Shown here one piece after another: positions 17,786 through 25,793 of a DNA stretch of 64,000 nucleotides; the stretch's first letter is position 1; every line of letters starts with the position of its first letter. Origin of the DNA: Pseudomonas sp. LRP2-20 (lineage in GTDB: Bacteria; Pseudomonadota; Gammaproteobacteria; Pseudomonadales; Pseudomonadaceae); the NCBI RefSeq assembly GCF_024349685.1, contig NZ_AP025944.1:3416001-3480000 (forward strand), read 5' to 3'. Both the position numbers and the translations under genes were made by a program. The notes below the pieces were generated by a model. The model worked only from the letters and a program-made list of their open reading frames with translations, ran no database searches and had not been told where the DNA came from.

Positions 17786-18367
17786 ATGAGCCTGTCCCTG
17801 TCCATGGCTGCTTTCGCCCTTGCCGCATCGATCTCTCCCGGGCCAGTCAATGTCGTCGCCCTCGGCAGCGGAGCCCGTCATGGCCTGCGGGCAAGCCTGT
17901 GGCATGTGACAGGCGCGACGCTGGGCTTCTGCTTGCTGCTGGTGCTGGTTGGCCTGGGGTTGCACGAACTGCTGTTGCGCTGGCCGCTGCTGGGCGCGGC
18001 ACTGCACTGGGGTGGCGTGGCGTTTCTGCTGTACATGGCGTGGAAGCTGGCCAGCGATGATGGCCACCTGGGTGGGACCGATCAGCAGCAGGCACCTTCA
18101 GCCTGGCATGGTGCAGCCATGCAATGGCTGAACCCCAAGGCCTGGCTGGCGGCGGTGGCGGGCGTGGGTGCCTATACCGGTGGCGAACAGCAACTGCTGT
18201 GGTTGTTCACCTGGATCTACGGGCCGATCTGTTTCGTTTCGGTGGCCTGCTGGGCCTGGGCCGGGAGTGTGATTCGCCAGTATCTGCGCGAGCCGCGGTA
18301 TCTGCAGTTGCTGAATCGGGGGCTGGCAGTATTGCTGGTGGGGAGTGCGGGATACCTGCTCGTTTGA
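17786..18367 (+). CDS. LysE/RhtB-family amino-acid exporter
   Basis: 193 aa with about five to six membrane helices. The family opening AASISPGPVNVVALGSGARHG contains the conserved SPGP turn, and the mid-protein motif AMQWLNPKAWLAAVAGV carries the usual NPK. The start at ATG 17786 has CGGAG about 9 nt upstream; an upstream ATG at 17738 would add non-family residues. Family members export basic or neutral amino acids, homoserine lactone or threonine; the substrate here cannot be told. The stop is about 9 bp before a REP pair. Confidence 0.85.
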   Translation: MSLSLSMAAFALAASISPGPVNVVALGSGARHGLRASLWHVTGATLGFCLLLVLVGLGLHELLLRWPLLGAALHWGGVAFLLYMAWKLASDDGHLGGTDQQQAPSAWHGAAMQWLNPKAWLAAVAGVGAYTGGEQQLLWLFTWIYGPICFVSVACWAWAGSVIRQYLREPRYLQLLNRGLAVLLVGSAGYLLV

Positions 18368-18375
18368 TGAAGCCA

Positions 18376-18480
18376 GTGCCGGCCTCTTCGCGGGGCAAGC
18401 CCGCTCCCACAGGATTACCACTCCCTGAAAGACATTCATAATCCTGTGGGAGCGGGCTTGCCCCGCGAAGAGGCCGGTAC
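18376..18480. repeat. Inverted pair of REP elements
   Basis: Two copies of the P. putida REP core (GCGGGGCAAGCCCGCTCCCA and its complement) face each other across a spacer of about 25 bp. The arms extend outward through CCTCTTC and inward through AGGATTA. The right unit also encodes the last residues of the AraC-family gene on the minus strand. Such pairs can fold as strong hairpins and often stabilise or end transcripts. Confidence 0.93.
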
Positions 18481-19254
18481 AGCATCGCGGTAATGCCCCG
18501 GTGTCGCAGCCAGGTGCTGCTTGAAAGCGCGCTGCAGATGCGCCTGGTCGGCGAACCCGGCCTCCAGTGCCACCTCGGCAATAGCTCGCCCTTTACGCAA
18601 CTGCGACCGCGCATGCTGCACGCGCTGATCCAGCAGGTAGCCGTGTGGGGTGAGGCCGAAGCGCTGCCGAAAAGCGCGAATCAGGTAAGACCGTGACAAG
18701 CCACAGGCTGCGCAGATGTCCTCCAGGCTCAGCGAGTCGAGACGATGGGCACGAATGAACGCCGCTGCCGCTTCCAACTGTGGATGGCAGGAAGGTGATT
18801 GCTGCGCTGAAGCCAGTAAATAGCCCGGAAGTTCTGTGAAAAAACTCGCCAGCCGTGCCTCGCGATCATCCAGTTCACCGTCGAACAGGTCGGCAAACAG
18901 TTGCAGCAGCCGGCCGTACAACGCAGGAGACGCACTGACGGTCTGCGCTGGCAGGACAAAGCCCCGATCCTGCAACCACGGCATGTCGACGAACAGCATC
19001 AGGTATGACCAAGGCTGCCCGGCGATCGGGTTACAGGTGTGCACTACGCCTGGGTTCATCAGCACCGTGGTACCGGCCGTCACCTCGAGCTGGCTGGCGC
19101 CGCTCAGGTAGGTGCTGCGCCCCCCGGTGATCACGCCGATGGAAAAGCTCTCATGGGAATGGGCGGCGTAGCAGACCTTGCGCCCATCCCCCACGCGCCG
19201 GGCTTCGACGAAGGGCAATGCCGGATCCCGCCAGAACCGCGACACCTCGATCAT
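18436..19254 (-). CDS. AraC-family transcriptional regulator with cupin sensor
   Basis: 272 aa. An N-terminal AraC-binding cupin (about residues 15-150, HSHESFSIGVITGG and MNPGVVHTCNP) is followed by a two-HTH AraC domain (about 170-260: LEDICAACGLSRSYLIRAFRQ, here read in parts, then AIAEVALEAGFADQAHLQRAFK and TPGHYR). The C terminus continues past the usual HTH end into PASSRGKPAPTGL, encoded by a REP element. The start 19254 was chosen because it opens the cupin and lies 10 bp after the XRE gene stop; a longer frame to 19389 overlaps that gene. It probably forms an operon with the XRE-cupin gene. Confidence 0.88.
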   Translation of the reverse strand: MIEVSRFWRDPALPFVEARRVGDGRKVCYAAHSHESFSIGVITGGRSTYLSGASQLEVTAGTTVLMNPGVVHTCNPIAGQPWSYLMLFVDMPWLQDRGFVLPAQTVSASPALYGRLLQLFADLFDGELDDREARLASFFTELPGYLLASAQQSPSCHPQLEAAAAFIRAHRLDSLSLEDICAACGLSRSYLIRAFRQRFGLTPHGYLLDQRVQHARSQLRKGRAIAEVALEAGFADQAHLQRAFKQHLAATPGHYRDAVPASSRGKPAPTGL

Positions 19255-19264
19255 CGCCCTGCCC

Positions 19265-19807
19265 TCATTCGTCGCTGTGGTGCACCACCACCAGCAGCTG
19301 CGCCGGCTGCTCGCCGACCGAGCGCAGGCGGTGCGGGGTCTGGGCGTTGAAGTGCAGCGCATCGCCCTGCTCCAGCAGCACCCGCTCATTCATGAAGTCG
19401 ACTTCCACCTGGCCGGCGTGGACGAACAGAAACTCCTCACCTTCATGCTCCTTGAAAGTCGGGTCGCCGAATTCGGTCGGCGGCTGGATCAGGAACGGCA
19501 ACAGGCTGCGCTGCCCGACCTGGTTGGTCAACGCCGCATAGCCAGGCCCGTGACCATCGCCCACCAGCGCCTGGCGCTCGCCCTGGCGCACCAGGCTGTA
19601 GCGGCCCTGCCCGGCCTGCTCCTCGGCGAACAATTCCTCGACGTTGACGTTCAGCGCCCGCGCCAGCTTAAGCGCAGCAGCGATCGACGGCGTGTTCAGG
19701 CCGCGTTCCACCTTGGACAGGTAGCTCTTGGTCATGCCGGATTTATCGGCCAGCGCCTCCAGCGTGACACCCAGTTTCTTTCTCAACAGTTTCAATCGGT
19801 TAGACAT
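19265..19807 (-). CDS. XRE-family regulator with C-terminal cupin
   Basis: 180 aa from ATG 19807. The HTH_3 domain covers about residues 4-58 (LRKKLGVTLEALADKSGMTK, then SYLSKVERGLNTPS), and a Cupin_2 domain covers about 105-178 (HEGEEFLFVHAGQVEVDF, LEQGDALHFNAQTPHRL). This layout is that of PuuR-like metabolite-sensing repressors. An upstream in-frame ATG at 19858 lies inside a perfect operator-like palindrome and has no ribosome site, so 19807 is favoured. It is divergent from the aldolase-like gene and likely controls it, itself and the AraC gene. Confidence 0.88.
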   Translation of the reverse strand: MSNRLKLLRKKLGVTLEALADKSGMTKSYLSKVERGLNTPSIAAALKLARALNVNVEELFAEEQAGQGRYSLVRQGERQALVGDGHGPGYAALTNQVGQRSLLPFLIQPPTEFGDPTFKEHEGEEFLFVHAGQVEVDFMNERVLLEQGDALHFNAQTPHRLRSVGEQPAQLLVVVHHSDE

Positions 19808-19841
19808 GCGACGCGCTTTTCCCGGATCCACAGGCTTGCTT

Positions 19842-19877
19842 ATGACACTTTGTGTCATATAGGATTATTTGTGTCAT
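19842..19877. promoter_or_regulatory. Operator-like palindrome ATGACAC-TTT-GTGTCAT plus extra half-site
   Basis: A perfect 7-bp inverted repeat with a 3-bp centre (19842-19858) is followed by a third GTGTCAT at 19871-19877, starting 19 bp after the preceding GTGTCAT copy, about two helical turns. It lies in the 152-bp gap between the XRE-cupin gene and the divergent aldolase-like gene. It is the best candidate binding site for the XRE protein. Confidence 0.6.
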
Positions 19878-19959
19878 TCGCTACCCCGTTGCTCTACCGA
19901 CCAAAGCTTCGCAACGGGCCAGCGCCGACATCGCTCATCACGCCACAGAGGAATCCCCC

Positions 19960-20742
19960 ATGGCAAAGACCCTGACACACAGCAAGGACCAACTGGTCCA
20001 GCAGGCGCTGACGCAGATGCAAGGCTCGCTTGCCGATAATACGTGGACTGCACGGGAAAAGCTGGCCCTGACCTGCCGAATTCTGTTCGATCACGGCCAC
20101 GACTCCGGTCTGGCCGGGCAGATCAGCGCACGCGGCCCGCATCCCGGTACCTTCTACACCCAGCAACTGGGGCTGGGTTTCGACGAAATCAGCGCCAGCA
20201 ATCTGCTGTTGGTCAATGAGGACCTTGAGGTGCTCGATGGCCAGGGCATGCCCAACCCGGCCAACCGCTTCCACAGCTGGGTGTACCGCGCCCGTGCGGA
20301 TGTGAACTGCATCATCCACACCCACCCGACCCACGTTGCCGCCCTGTCGATGCTGGAAGTCCCACTGCAGGTATCGCACATGGACCTGTGCCCGCTCTAC
20401 GACGATTGCGCATTCCTCGAAGCCTGGCCGGGCGTGCCGGTGGGCAATGAGGAAGGCGAAATCATCAGCGCCGCGCTGGGTGACAAGCGCGCCATCCTGC
20501 TCTCGCACCATGGCCAGCTGTCCACCGGCACCAGCATCGAGCAGGCCTGCGTGTACGCCCAGCTGATCGAGCGCGCCGCGCGCCTGCAGCTGCTGGCAAT
20601 GTCGGCCGGCACCATCAAGCCTATCGCCCCGGCACTGGGCCGCGAAGCCCACGACTGGATCGACCGGCCCAAGCGCCATGCCGCTGCCTTCAACTACTTT
20701 GCCCGGCAGAGCCTGCGTATTCACGCCGACTGCCTGAACTGA
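19960..20742 (+). CDS. Class II aldolase/adducin-family protein
   Basis: 260 aa from ATG 19960 (AGAGGAA upstream). The zinc-binding region is clear: H120 and H122 in IIHTHPTHVAALSML and the late LLSHHGQLSTG (H183/H184). Family enzymes cleave or decarboxylate short sugar-like acids. By remembered alignment to fuculose-phosphate aldolase, the catalytic glutamate before RFH (E73 there, in SEW-RFH) reads PAN-RFH here, so classical retro-aldol chemistry is doubtful. It is followed after 32 bp by a DHDPS-like gene in the same direction, and the XRE/AraC pair is divergent. The pathway is not recognised. Confidence 0.85.
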   Translation: MAKTLTHSKDQLVQQALTQMQGSLADNTWTAREKLALTCRILFDHGHDSGLAGQISARGPHPGTFYTQQLGLGFDEISASNLLLVNEDLEVLDGQGMPNPANRFHSWVYRARADVNCIIHTHPTHVAALSMLEVPLQVSHMDLCPLYDDCAFLEAWPGVPVGNEEGEIISAALGDKRAILLSHHGQLSTGTSIEQACVYAQLIERAARLQLLAMSAGTIKPIAPALGREAHDWIDRPKRHAAAFNYFARQSLRIHADCLN

Positions 20743-20774
20743 CCCCAGATCGCCTTGCTTGCGGAGCCCGAATC

Positions 20775-21668
20775 ATGACCACCGAATTCCACGGCATCAT
20801 CGGCTACACCATCACCCCCTTCAGCGCAGGCGGCGAACAGCTCGACCTGCCCGCGCTGGGCAAGTCCATCGAACGCCTGATCGACGGCGGCGTGCAGGCC
20901 ATCGCCCCGTTGGGCAGTACCGGCGAAGGTGCCTACCTCAGCGACAGCGAATGGCAGCAGGTGGCCGAGTACAGCCTCGCCCGCATCGACAAGCGAGTGC
21001 CCAGCATCGTCAGCGTCTCCGACCTGACCACGGCCGGCGCGGTGCGCCGCGCCCGCTTTGCCCAGGCCCACGGCGCCGACGCGGTGATGGTACTGCCGGC
21101 CGCCTACTGGAAACTCAGCGAAGCCGAGATCCTTCAGCACTACCACACCATCGGTGATGCCATCAATATCCCGATCATGCTCTACAACAACCCTGCCACC
21201 AGCGGCACCGACATGTCGGTGGAGCTGATCCTGCGCATCGTCCGCGAAGTGGCCAACGTGACCATGGTCAAGGAGAGCACTGGCGACATCCAGCGCATGC
21301 ACAAGCTGCAGCTGCTTGGCGAGGGCCAGGTGCCGTTCTACAACGGGTGCAACCCGCTGGCGCTGGAAGCGTTCGTGGCCGGGGCCAAGGGCTGGTGCAC
21401 GGCGGCGCCGAACCTGATTCCGGCGTTGAACCAGGCGCTGTACCAGGCGGTACTGGAGGGAGACCTGGCGCAGGCCAGGAAACTGTTCTACCGGCAGCTG
21501 CCGCTGCTCGACTTCATTCTCAAGGGCGGGTTGCCGGCGACGATCAAAGCAGGCTTGGGGCTTACCGGGTTGCCGGTGGGTGAGCCACGGCGGCCGGTGT
21601 TCGGGCTGGATGAGCCAGGGCGCGCGACCTTGGCGGCATTGTTGCTAGGACTCGGCATCAAAGACTGA
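20775..21668 (+). CDS. Dihydrodipicolinate synthase / N-acetylneuraminate lyase family protein
   Basis: 297 aa TIM barrel of the DapA superfamily. The Schiff-base lysine is K166 (VTMVKESTGD), the proton-relay tyrosine Y137 (IMLYNNPATSG), and the pyruvate-carboxylate loop is GSTGEGAYLS (about 47-56). The lysine-pathway DapA is expected elsewhere; here the company of a class II aldolase-like protein and two metabolite-type regulators points to catabolism of an aldol- or keto-acid. Members of this subgroup may be dehydratases or aldolases, and the substrate cannot be told by eye. The stop lies 8 bp before a REP pair. Confidence 0.88.
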   Translation: MTTEFHGIIGYTITPFSAGGEQLDLPALGKSIERLIDGGVQAIAPLGSTGEGAYLSDSEWQQVAEYSLARIDKRVPSIVSVSDLTTAGAVRRARFAQAHGADAVMVLPAAYWKLSEAEILQHYHTIGDAINIPIMLYNNPATSGTDMSVELILRIVREVANVTMVKESTGDIQRMHKLQLLGEGQVPFYNGCNPLALEAFVAGAKGWCTAAPNLIPALNQALYQAVLEGDLAQARKLFYRQLPLLDFILKGGLPATIKAGLGLTGLPVGEPRRPVFGLDEPGRATLAALLLGLGIKD

Positions 21669-21676
21669 CGTGTTCT

Positions 21677-21765
21677 CCTGTGGGAGCGGGCTAGCCCGCG
21701 AACACCGGCGAAGCCGGTGCCAGGCACTGCAGCGCCTGCTTCGCGGGTCAAGCCCGCTCCCACAG
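21677..21765. repeat. Inverted pair of REP elements
   Basis: A left unit (CCTGTGGGAGCGGGCTAGCC, a variant with CTAG at the centre) and a right unit (GCGGGTCAAGCCCGCTCCCA) face each other. Between them is a short ACCGGCGAAGCCGGT hairpin. The pair separates the convergent DHDPS-like gene and atoE and can serve both transcripts as a 3' structure. Confidence 0.9.
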
Positions 21766-21789
21766 AAGTCAGCCGTCTCAGCCTTTACC

Positions 21790-23208
21790 TCATGGCATCA
21801 CCGGCGGCACATACTGCAACGTGGTACCCAGTGCCCACAGCAACACCAGCACCAACGGCACATGCACCAGCAACTGCACGAACGAAAAGCCGATCAGGTC
21901 GCGCGCCTTGAGCCCCAGCACGCCCAGCAGCGGCAGCATGTAGAACGGGTTGATCAGGTTCGGCAGCGCCTCGGCGGCGTTGTAGATCTGCACGGCCCAG
22001 CCCAGGTGATACTGCAGGTCGTTCGCCACCAGCATCACGTACGGTGCTTCGATGATCCACTTGCCACCGCCAGACGGAATGAAGAAGCCCAGCACCGCCG
22101 AGTACACGCCCATCAGCAGCGCGTAGGTGTCATGGGTGGCGATCTGGGTGAAGAACAGCGAAATGTGGTGGGCCAGGGTCTGTTCATCCACACCTTTGAC
22201 CTGGGTGAGGATCGCGGCGATCGAGCCATACAGCGGGAACTGGATCAATACCCCGGTGGTGGTCGGCACGGCACGCGCCACGGCATCGAGGAAGCTGCGC
22301 GGGCGCCAGTGCAGCAAGGCACCGAGCATGATGAACAAAAGGTTGTAGGTGTTCAGCCCGGAAATCGCGGTAATCGCCGGCTTGGTGGCGAACTCCTGGT
22401 ACAGCCAGCCGCCAGCCAGGGCCACCAGCATCAGGATCAGAATCGGGCTGTGCTCCAGCCACTCGCCCGGGCGGGTGCGCTTGGGGGCTGGCGGCGCGGT
22501 GAAGCTGGGGTCGACGCCGCAATCTTCGGCGCTGCGCGCGCTGGTCGGGCCAGGTGCCGTGGCATAGGCGATCACCAGCGAGACGACCACCAGGGCCGCC
22601 AGCATCACCCCGGACTGCCAGAGGAAAATGGTCTCGGTAAACGGGATCACGCCGGTGATCGACAGGATCGAAGGCGGCAGGCTCGCCGGGTTGGCTTGCA
22701 ACTGCGCGGCCGAGGACGACAGGCCCAGCGCCCAGACAGCACCCAGGCCCAGGTAGGCAGCAGCACCGGCGGCGCGGTAGTCCATCTTCAGCTCGGTACG
22801 ACGGGCCAGGGCTCGGACCAGCAGGCCGCCGAACACCAGCGACAGGCCCCAGTTGAGCAGCGAAGCCAGCATCGAGATCAGCGCGACCCAGCACACCGCC
22901 GAGCGGCCATTGCCGGGGATGCGCGCCAGGCGGTCGATCAGCCGGGCGGCGGGTGGCGAGCTGGCCACCACGTAGCCGCCAATGACCACGAAGGCCATCT
23001 GCATGGTGAACGGGATCAGGCTCCAGAAGCCATCGCCAAAGGCCTTGGCTGTGTCGGTCGGTTTGGCACCCATGGCCAGGGCGCCGATGCACACCAGCAG
23101 CACGGCCAGGGCGGCGAATACCCAGGAGTCGGGGAACCAGCGCTCGGCCCAGTTGGAACAGCGCAGGGCAAAGCGGGCGGAGCGGCTGTCTTGGATTTCA
23201 GCGGCCAC
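21790..23208 (-). CDS. atoE: Short-chain fatty acid transporter AtoE
   Basis: 472 aa polytopic inner-membrane protein of the AtoE family, with about ten or more helices. Family-typical stretches include FWSLIPFTMQMAFVVIGGYV, GFFIPSGGGKWIIEAPYV and LPNLINPFYMLPLLGVLGL. It imports short-chain fatty acids or acetoacetate. It follows atoA on the same strand, but 148 bp with a REP pair lie between, so it may be partly uncoupled from atoDA. The gene pair downstream of LysR control fits uptake plus CoA activation of acetoacetate-like acids. Confidence 0.92.
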   Translation of the reverse strand: MAAEIQDSRSARFALRCSNWAERWFPDSWVFAALAVLLVCIGALAMGAKPTDTAKAFGDGFWSLIPFTMQMAFVVIGGYVVASSPPAARLIDRLARIPGNGRSAVCWVALISMLASLLNWGLSLVFGGLLVRALARRTELKMDYRAAGAAAYLGLGAVWALGLSSSAAQLQANPASLPPSILSITGVIPFTETIFLWQSGVMLAALVVVSLVIAYATAPGPTSARSAEDCGVDPSFTAPPAPKRTRPGEWLEHSPILILMLVALAGGWLYQEFATKPAITAISGLNTYNLLFIMLGALLHWRPRSFLDAVARAVPTTTGVLIQFPLYGSIAAILTQVKGVDEQTLAHHISLFFTQIATHDTYALLMGVYSAVLGFFIPSGGGKWIIEAPYVMLVANDLQYHLGWAVQIYNAAEALPNLINPFYMLPLLGVLGLKARDLIGFSFVQLLVHVPLVLVLLWALGTTLQYVPPVMP

Positions 23209-23260
23209 AGTTACTTCCTTTTATTGGTTTTATCGGATGTTTCAGCAAAAACGCAAAAAC

Positions 23261-23337
23261 CCTGTGGGAGCGGGCTTGCCCGCGAATGCGGCGGTGAATG
23301 TACCGGCGCATTCGCGGGCAAGCCCGCTCCCACAGGG
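23261..23337. repeat. Inverted pair of REP elements inside the ato operon
   Basis: Two near-perfect REP units (CCTGTGGGAGCGGGCTTGCC and complement) flank an approximately 20-bp spacer between atoE and atoA. An internal REP hairpin in an operon typically lowers or separates expression of the distal gene, here atoE. Confidence 0.92.
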
Positions 23338-23356
23338 GTAACTTGTACCTTCTATG

Positions 23357-24013
23357 TCAGAAGGTCATTTCCTTCACATCGTCCGGCACGATCAGCTTAC
23401 CGGCGGTTTTCTCGATGATTTCTTCGACGCTGACCCCCGGCGCGGTCTCGCGCAGGATGAAGGCGCCGTCTTCGATCTCCAGGTAGGCCAGGTCGGTCAG
23501 CACCTTGCGGATGCAGCCGGCACCGGTCAGCGGCAGGCTGCAGCGCGGCAGCAGCTTGGACTCGCCATCCTTGGAGGCGTGGGTCATGGTGACGATGATG
23601 TTCTCGGCACCGGCCACCAGGTCCATGGCGCCGCCCATGCCCTTGACCAGCTTGCCGGGGATCATCCACGAAGCAATGTTGCCTTCCACGTCCACCTCGA
23701 AGGCACCCAGCACGGTGAGATCGACGTGGCCGCCACGGATCATGGCGAACGATTGCGCCGAGTCGAAGATCGATGCGCCACGGCGGGCGGTGACGGTCTG
23801 TTTGCCGGCGTTGATCATGTCGGCATCGAGGGTGCTTTCGGTGGGGAATTCACCCATGCCGAGCAGGCCGTTTTCGGACTGCAGCATCACGTCCATGTCG
23901 GCCGGTACATAGTTGGCCACCAGGGTCGGGATGCCGATGCCGAGGTTGACGTAGTAGCCGTCCTTCAGTTCACGGGCGACGCGTTGCGCCATCTGTTCGC
24001 GGGTCAGTGCCAT
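23357..24013 (-). CDS. atoA: 3-oxoacid CoA-transferase subunit B
   Basis: 218 aa beta subunit of a family I CoA-transferase, which moves CoA from an acyl-CoA donor to acetoacetate or a similar acid. The catalytic glutamate is E47 in the signature QSENGLLGMG. The opening GYYVNLGIGIPTLVANY is also typical. It lies 35 bp after subunit A. Succinyl-CoA versus acetyl-CoA as donor cannot be settled by eye, so scoB is an equal name. Confidence 0.93.
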   Translation of the reverse strand: MALTREQMAQRVARELKDGYYVNLGIGIPTLVANYVPADMDVMLQSENGLLGMGEFPTESTLDADMINAGKQTVTARRGASIFDSAQSFAMIRGGHVDLTVLGAFEVDVEGNIASWMIPGKLVKGMGGAMDLVAGAENIIVTMTHASKDGESKLLPRCSLPLTGAGCIRKVLTDLAYLEIEDGAFILRETAPGVSVEEIIEKTAGKLIVPDDVKEMTF

Positions 24014-24048
24014 GGTCAGGATCTCTTTGTTGTTCTGATGGATGGCGC

Positions 24049-24747
24049 TCAGGCCTTGACGGTGCGCTTTTCGATACGTTTTTCGAAGGTGCCGACGATC
24101 ACCCGGTCGACGAAGATGCCCGGGGTATGGATCTCGCTGGGCAGCAGCACGCCAGGCTCGACAATCTCTTCCACTTCGACCACGGTGATCTTGCCGGCAG
24201 TGGCCGCCAGCGGGTTGAAGTTCTGCGCGGTGTTGCGGTACACCACGTTGCCGTAGTGGTCGGCCTTCCAGCCCTTGACGATGGCGAAGTCGCCGGTGAT
24301 GGACTCTTCGAGGATGTACTTGCGGCCTTTGAACTCGCGCACTTCCTTGCCGTCGGCAACCGGGGTGCCGTAGCCAGTGGCGGTGTAGAAGGCCGGGATA
24401 CCGGCGCCACCGGCGCGCATCTTCTCGGCCAAGGTGCCTTGCGGGGTCAGTTCGACTTCCAGCTCGCCGCTGAGCAGCTGGCGTTCAAATTCGGCGTTTT
24501 CGCCGACGTAGGAAGCGATCATCTTGCGGATCTGCCGGTCTTCCAGCAGCACGCCCAGGCCGAAGCCGTCGACGCCGCAGTTGTTGGAGACCACGGTCAG
24601 GCCCTTGACGCCACGGCGCTTGATTTCGGCGATGAGGTTTTCGGGGATGCCGCACAGGCCAAAGCCGCCGGCCAGTACCGTCATGTTGTCGGTCAGGCCT
24701 GCCAGGGCCTCTTCATAGGTTGCTACGCGCTTGTCCAGTCCGGCCAT
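24049..24747 (-). CDS. atoD: 3-oxoacid CoA-transferase subunit A
   Basis: 232 aa alpha subunit. The family I signature [16 protein letters not shown] is near the N terminus, followed by [15 protein letters not shown]. The start [15 protein letters not shown] has AAGGCGGA upstream; the frame extends to 24849 but those residues are not family-like and would invade the LysR control region. It is the first gene of the atoD-atoA-atoE set, divergent from the LysR gene. scoA is an equal name. Confidence 0.93.
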   Translation of the reverse strand: MAGLDKRVATYEEALAGLTDNMTVLAGGFGLCGIPENLIAEIKRRGVKGLTVVSNNCGVDGFGLGVLLEDRQIRKMIASYVGENAEFERQLLSGELEVELTPQGTLAEKMRAGGAGIPAFYTATGYGTPVADGKEVREFKGRKYILEESITGDFAIVKGWKADHYGNVVYRNTAQNFNPLAATAGKITVVEVEEIVEPGVLLPSEIHTPGIFVDRVIVGTFEKRIEKRTVKA

Positions 24748-24844
24748 GCTGATCCGCCTTTTGTAGTTGTTGAACCGACGAGGCTGTCGGTGAGCGTGTG
24801 CAGCCATCTTCACCGCTGGCGACTGATTTGTTAATTTTGTTTTC

Positions 24845-24857
24845 ATCATCGATTGAT
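24845..24857. promoter_or_regulatory. Possible LysR-type binding dyad
   Basis: ATCA-TCGAT-TGAT is an interrupted dyad about 30 bp before the LysR start and about 100 bp before atoD. LysR proteins usually bind such a dyad in the shared gap. The classical T-N11-A pattern is not symmetric here, so support is weak. Confidence 0.3.
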
Positions 24858-24887
24858 AACTTTTTCAAAACAGCGATCGAGACTGTC

Positions 24888-25793
24888 ATGAACGTCAAGC
24901 AACTGCGCGCCTTCGTCACTGTCGCCAAGTACCAGAGCTTCGCCCAGGCCGGTGAACAGCTGCATGTGTCACAACCGGCCCTGAGCCTGACCATCAAGGC
25001 GCTGGAGGATAACCTTGGGGGTGCCCTGCTCACCCGCACCACCCGCAGCGTCAGCCTGACCGCAGAGGGCGAGGTGCTGTTGCCGCTGGCCCGGCGCCTG
25101 CTGGCCGACTGGGACGACACCGAAGAGATGCTGCGCCAGCGCTTCACCCTGCAGTTGGGCCGCGTCTCGGTGGCGGCCATACCGGCCTTTGCCGGCAACC
25201 TGCTGCCACATTCGCTCAAGGTGTTCCGCCAGCGTTACCCCAAAGTCAACGTCACGGTGCATGATGTGATCAACGAACAGGTGCTGGAACTGGTGCGCCA
25301 CCGCCGCGTCGAACTGGGCATCGGCTTCGAGCCGGAAAACACCGAAGGCCTGAATTTCCACCCGCTGTACATGGACCGCTTTGTCGCCGTGGTGCCGGCC
25401 GATTCACCGCTGGCCCTGCAAACCGAGGCGACCTGGGCGCAGCTGCTGGCGCAAGACTTCATCGCCTTGCAGCGCCCATCGGCGGTGCGCCTGCTGCTCG
25501 AGCAATACGTCGCGGCACGCCACGGCAAGCTGGCGGTGGCGTTCGAAAGCCACCAGCTGTCGACCATCGGCCGCATGGTCGCCAGCGGCCTGGGCGTCAG
25601 TGCGGTACCGGCATTGTGTATCAACCAGATGCAGGAACTTGGCGCACGTTGCGTGACCCTGGTCGAACCTGCCGTGGAACGGCGCATCGGCGTGATCGCC
25701 CTGGCCGACCACAAGCTTTCCACCGCAGCCCAGGCGCTGCTCGAGGTACTGCTTTCCACTACCCAGACTCCGGAGGTGACATGCGTTACGTGA
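24888..25793 (+). CDS. LysR-family transcriptional regulator
   Basis: 301 aa from ATG 24888. The N-terminal winged HTH is standard (MNVKQLRAFVTVAKYQSF, then AGEQLHVSQPALSLTIKALE), and a substrate-binding periplasmic-type domain spans about 90-295. It is divergent from atoDAE and most likely activates them in response to the acid or its CoA ester. Its stop overlaps the start of the aldo/keto reductase gene by 13 bp, so the two are translated from one mRNA. A longer frame from 24798 is not needed. Confidence 0.92.
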   Translation: MNVKQLRAFVTVAKYQSFAQAGEQLHVSQPALSLTIKALEDNLGGALLTRTTRSVSLTAEGEVLLPLARRLLADWDDTEEMLRQRFTLQLGRVSVAAIPAFAGNLLPHSLKVFRQRYPKVNVTVHDVINEQVLELVRHRRVELGIGFEPENTEGLNFHPLYMDRFVAVVPADSPLALQTEATWAQLLAQDFIALQRPSAVRLLLEQYVAARHGKLAVAFESHQLSTIGRMVASGLGVSAVPALCINQMQELGARCVTLVEPAVERRIGVIALADHKLSTAAQALLEVLLSTTQTPEVTCVT

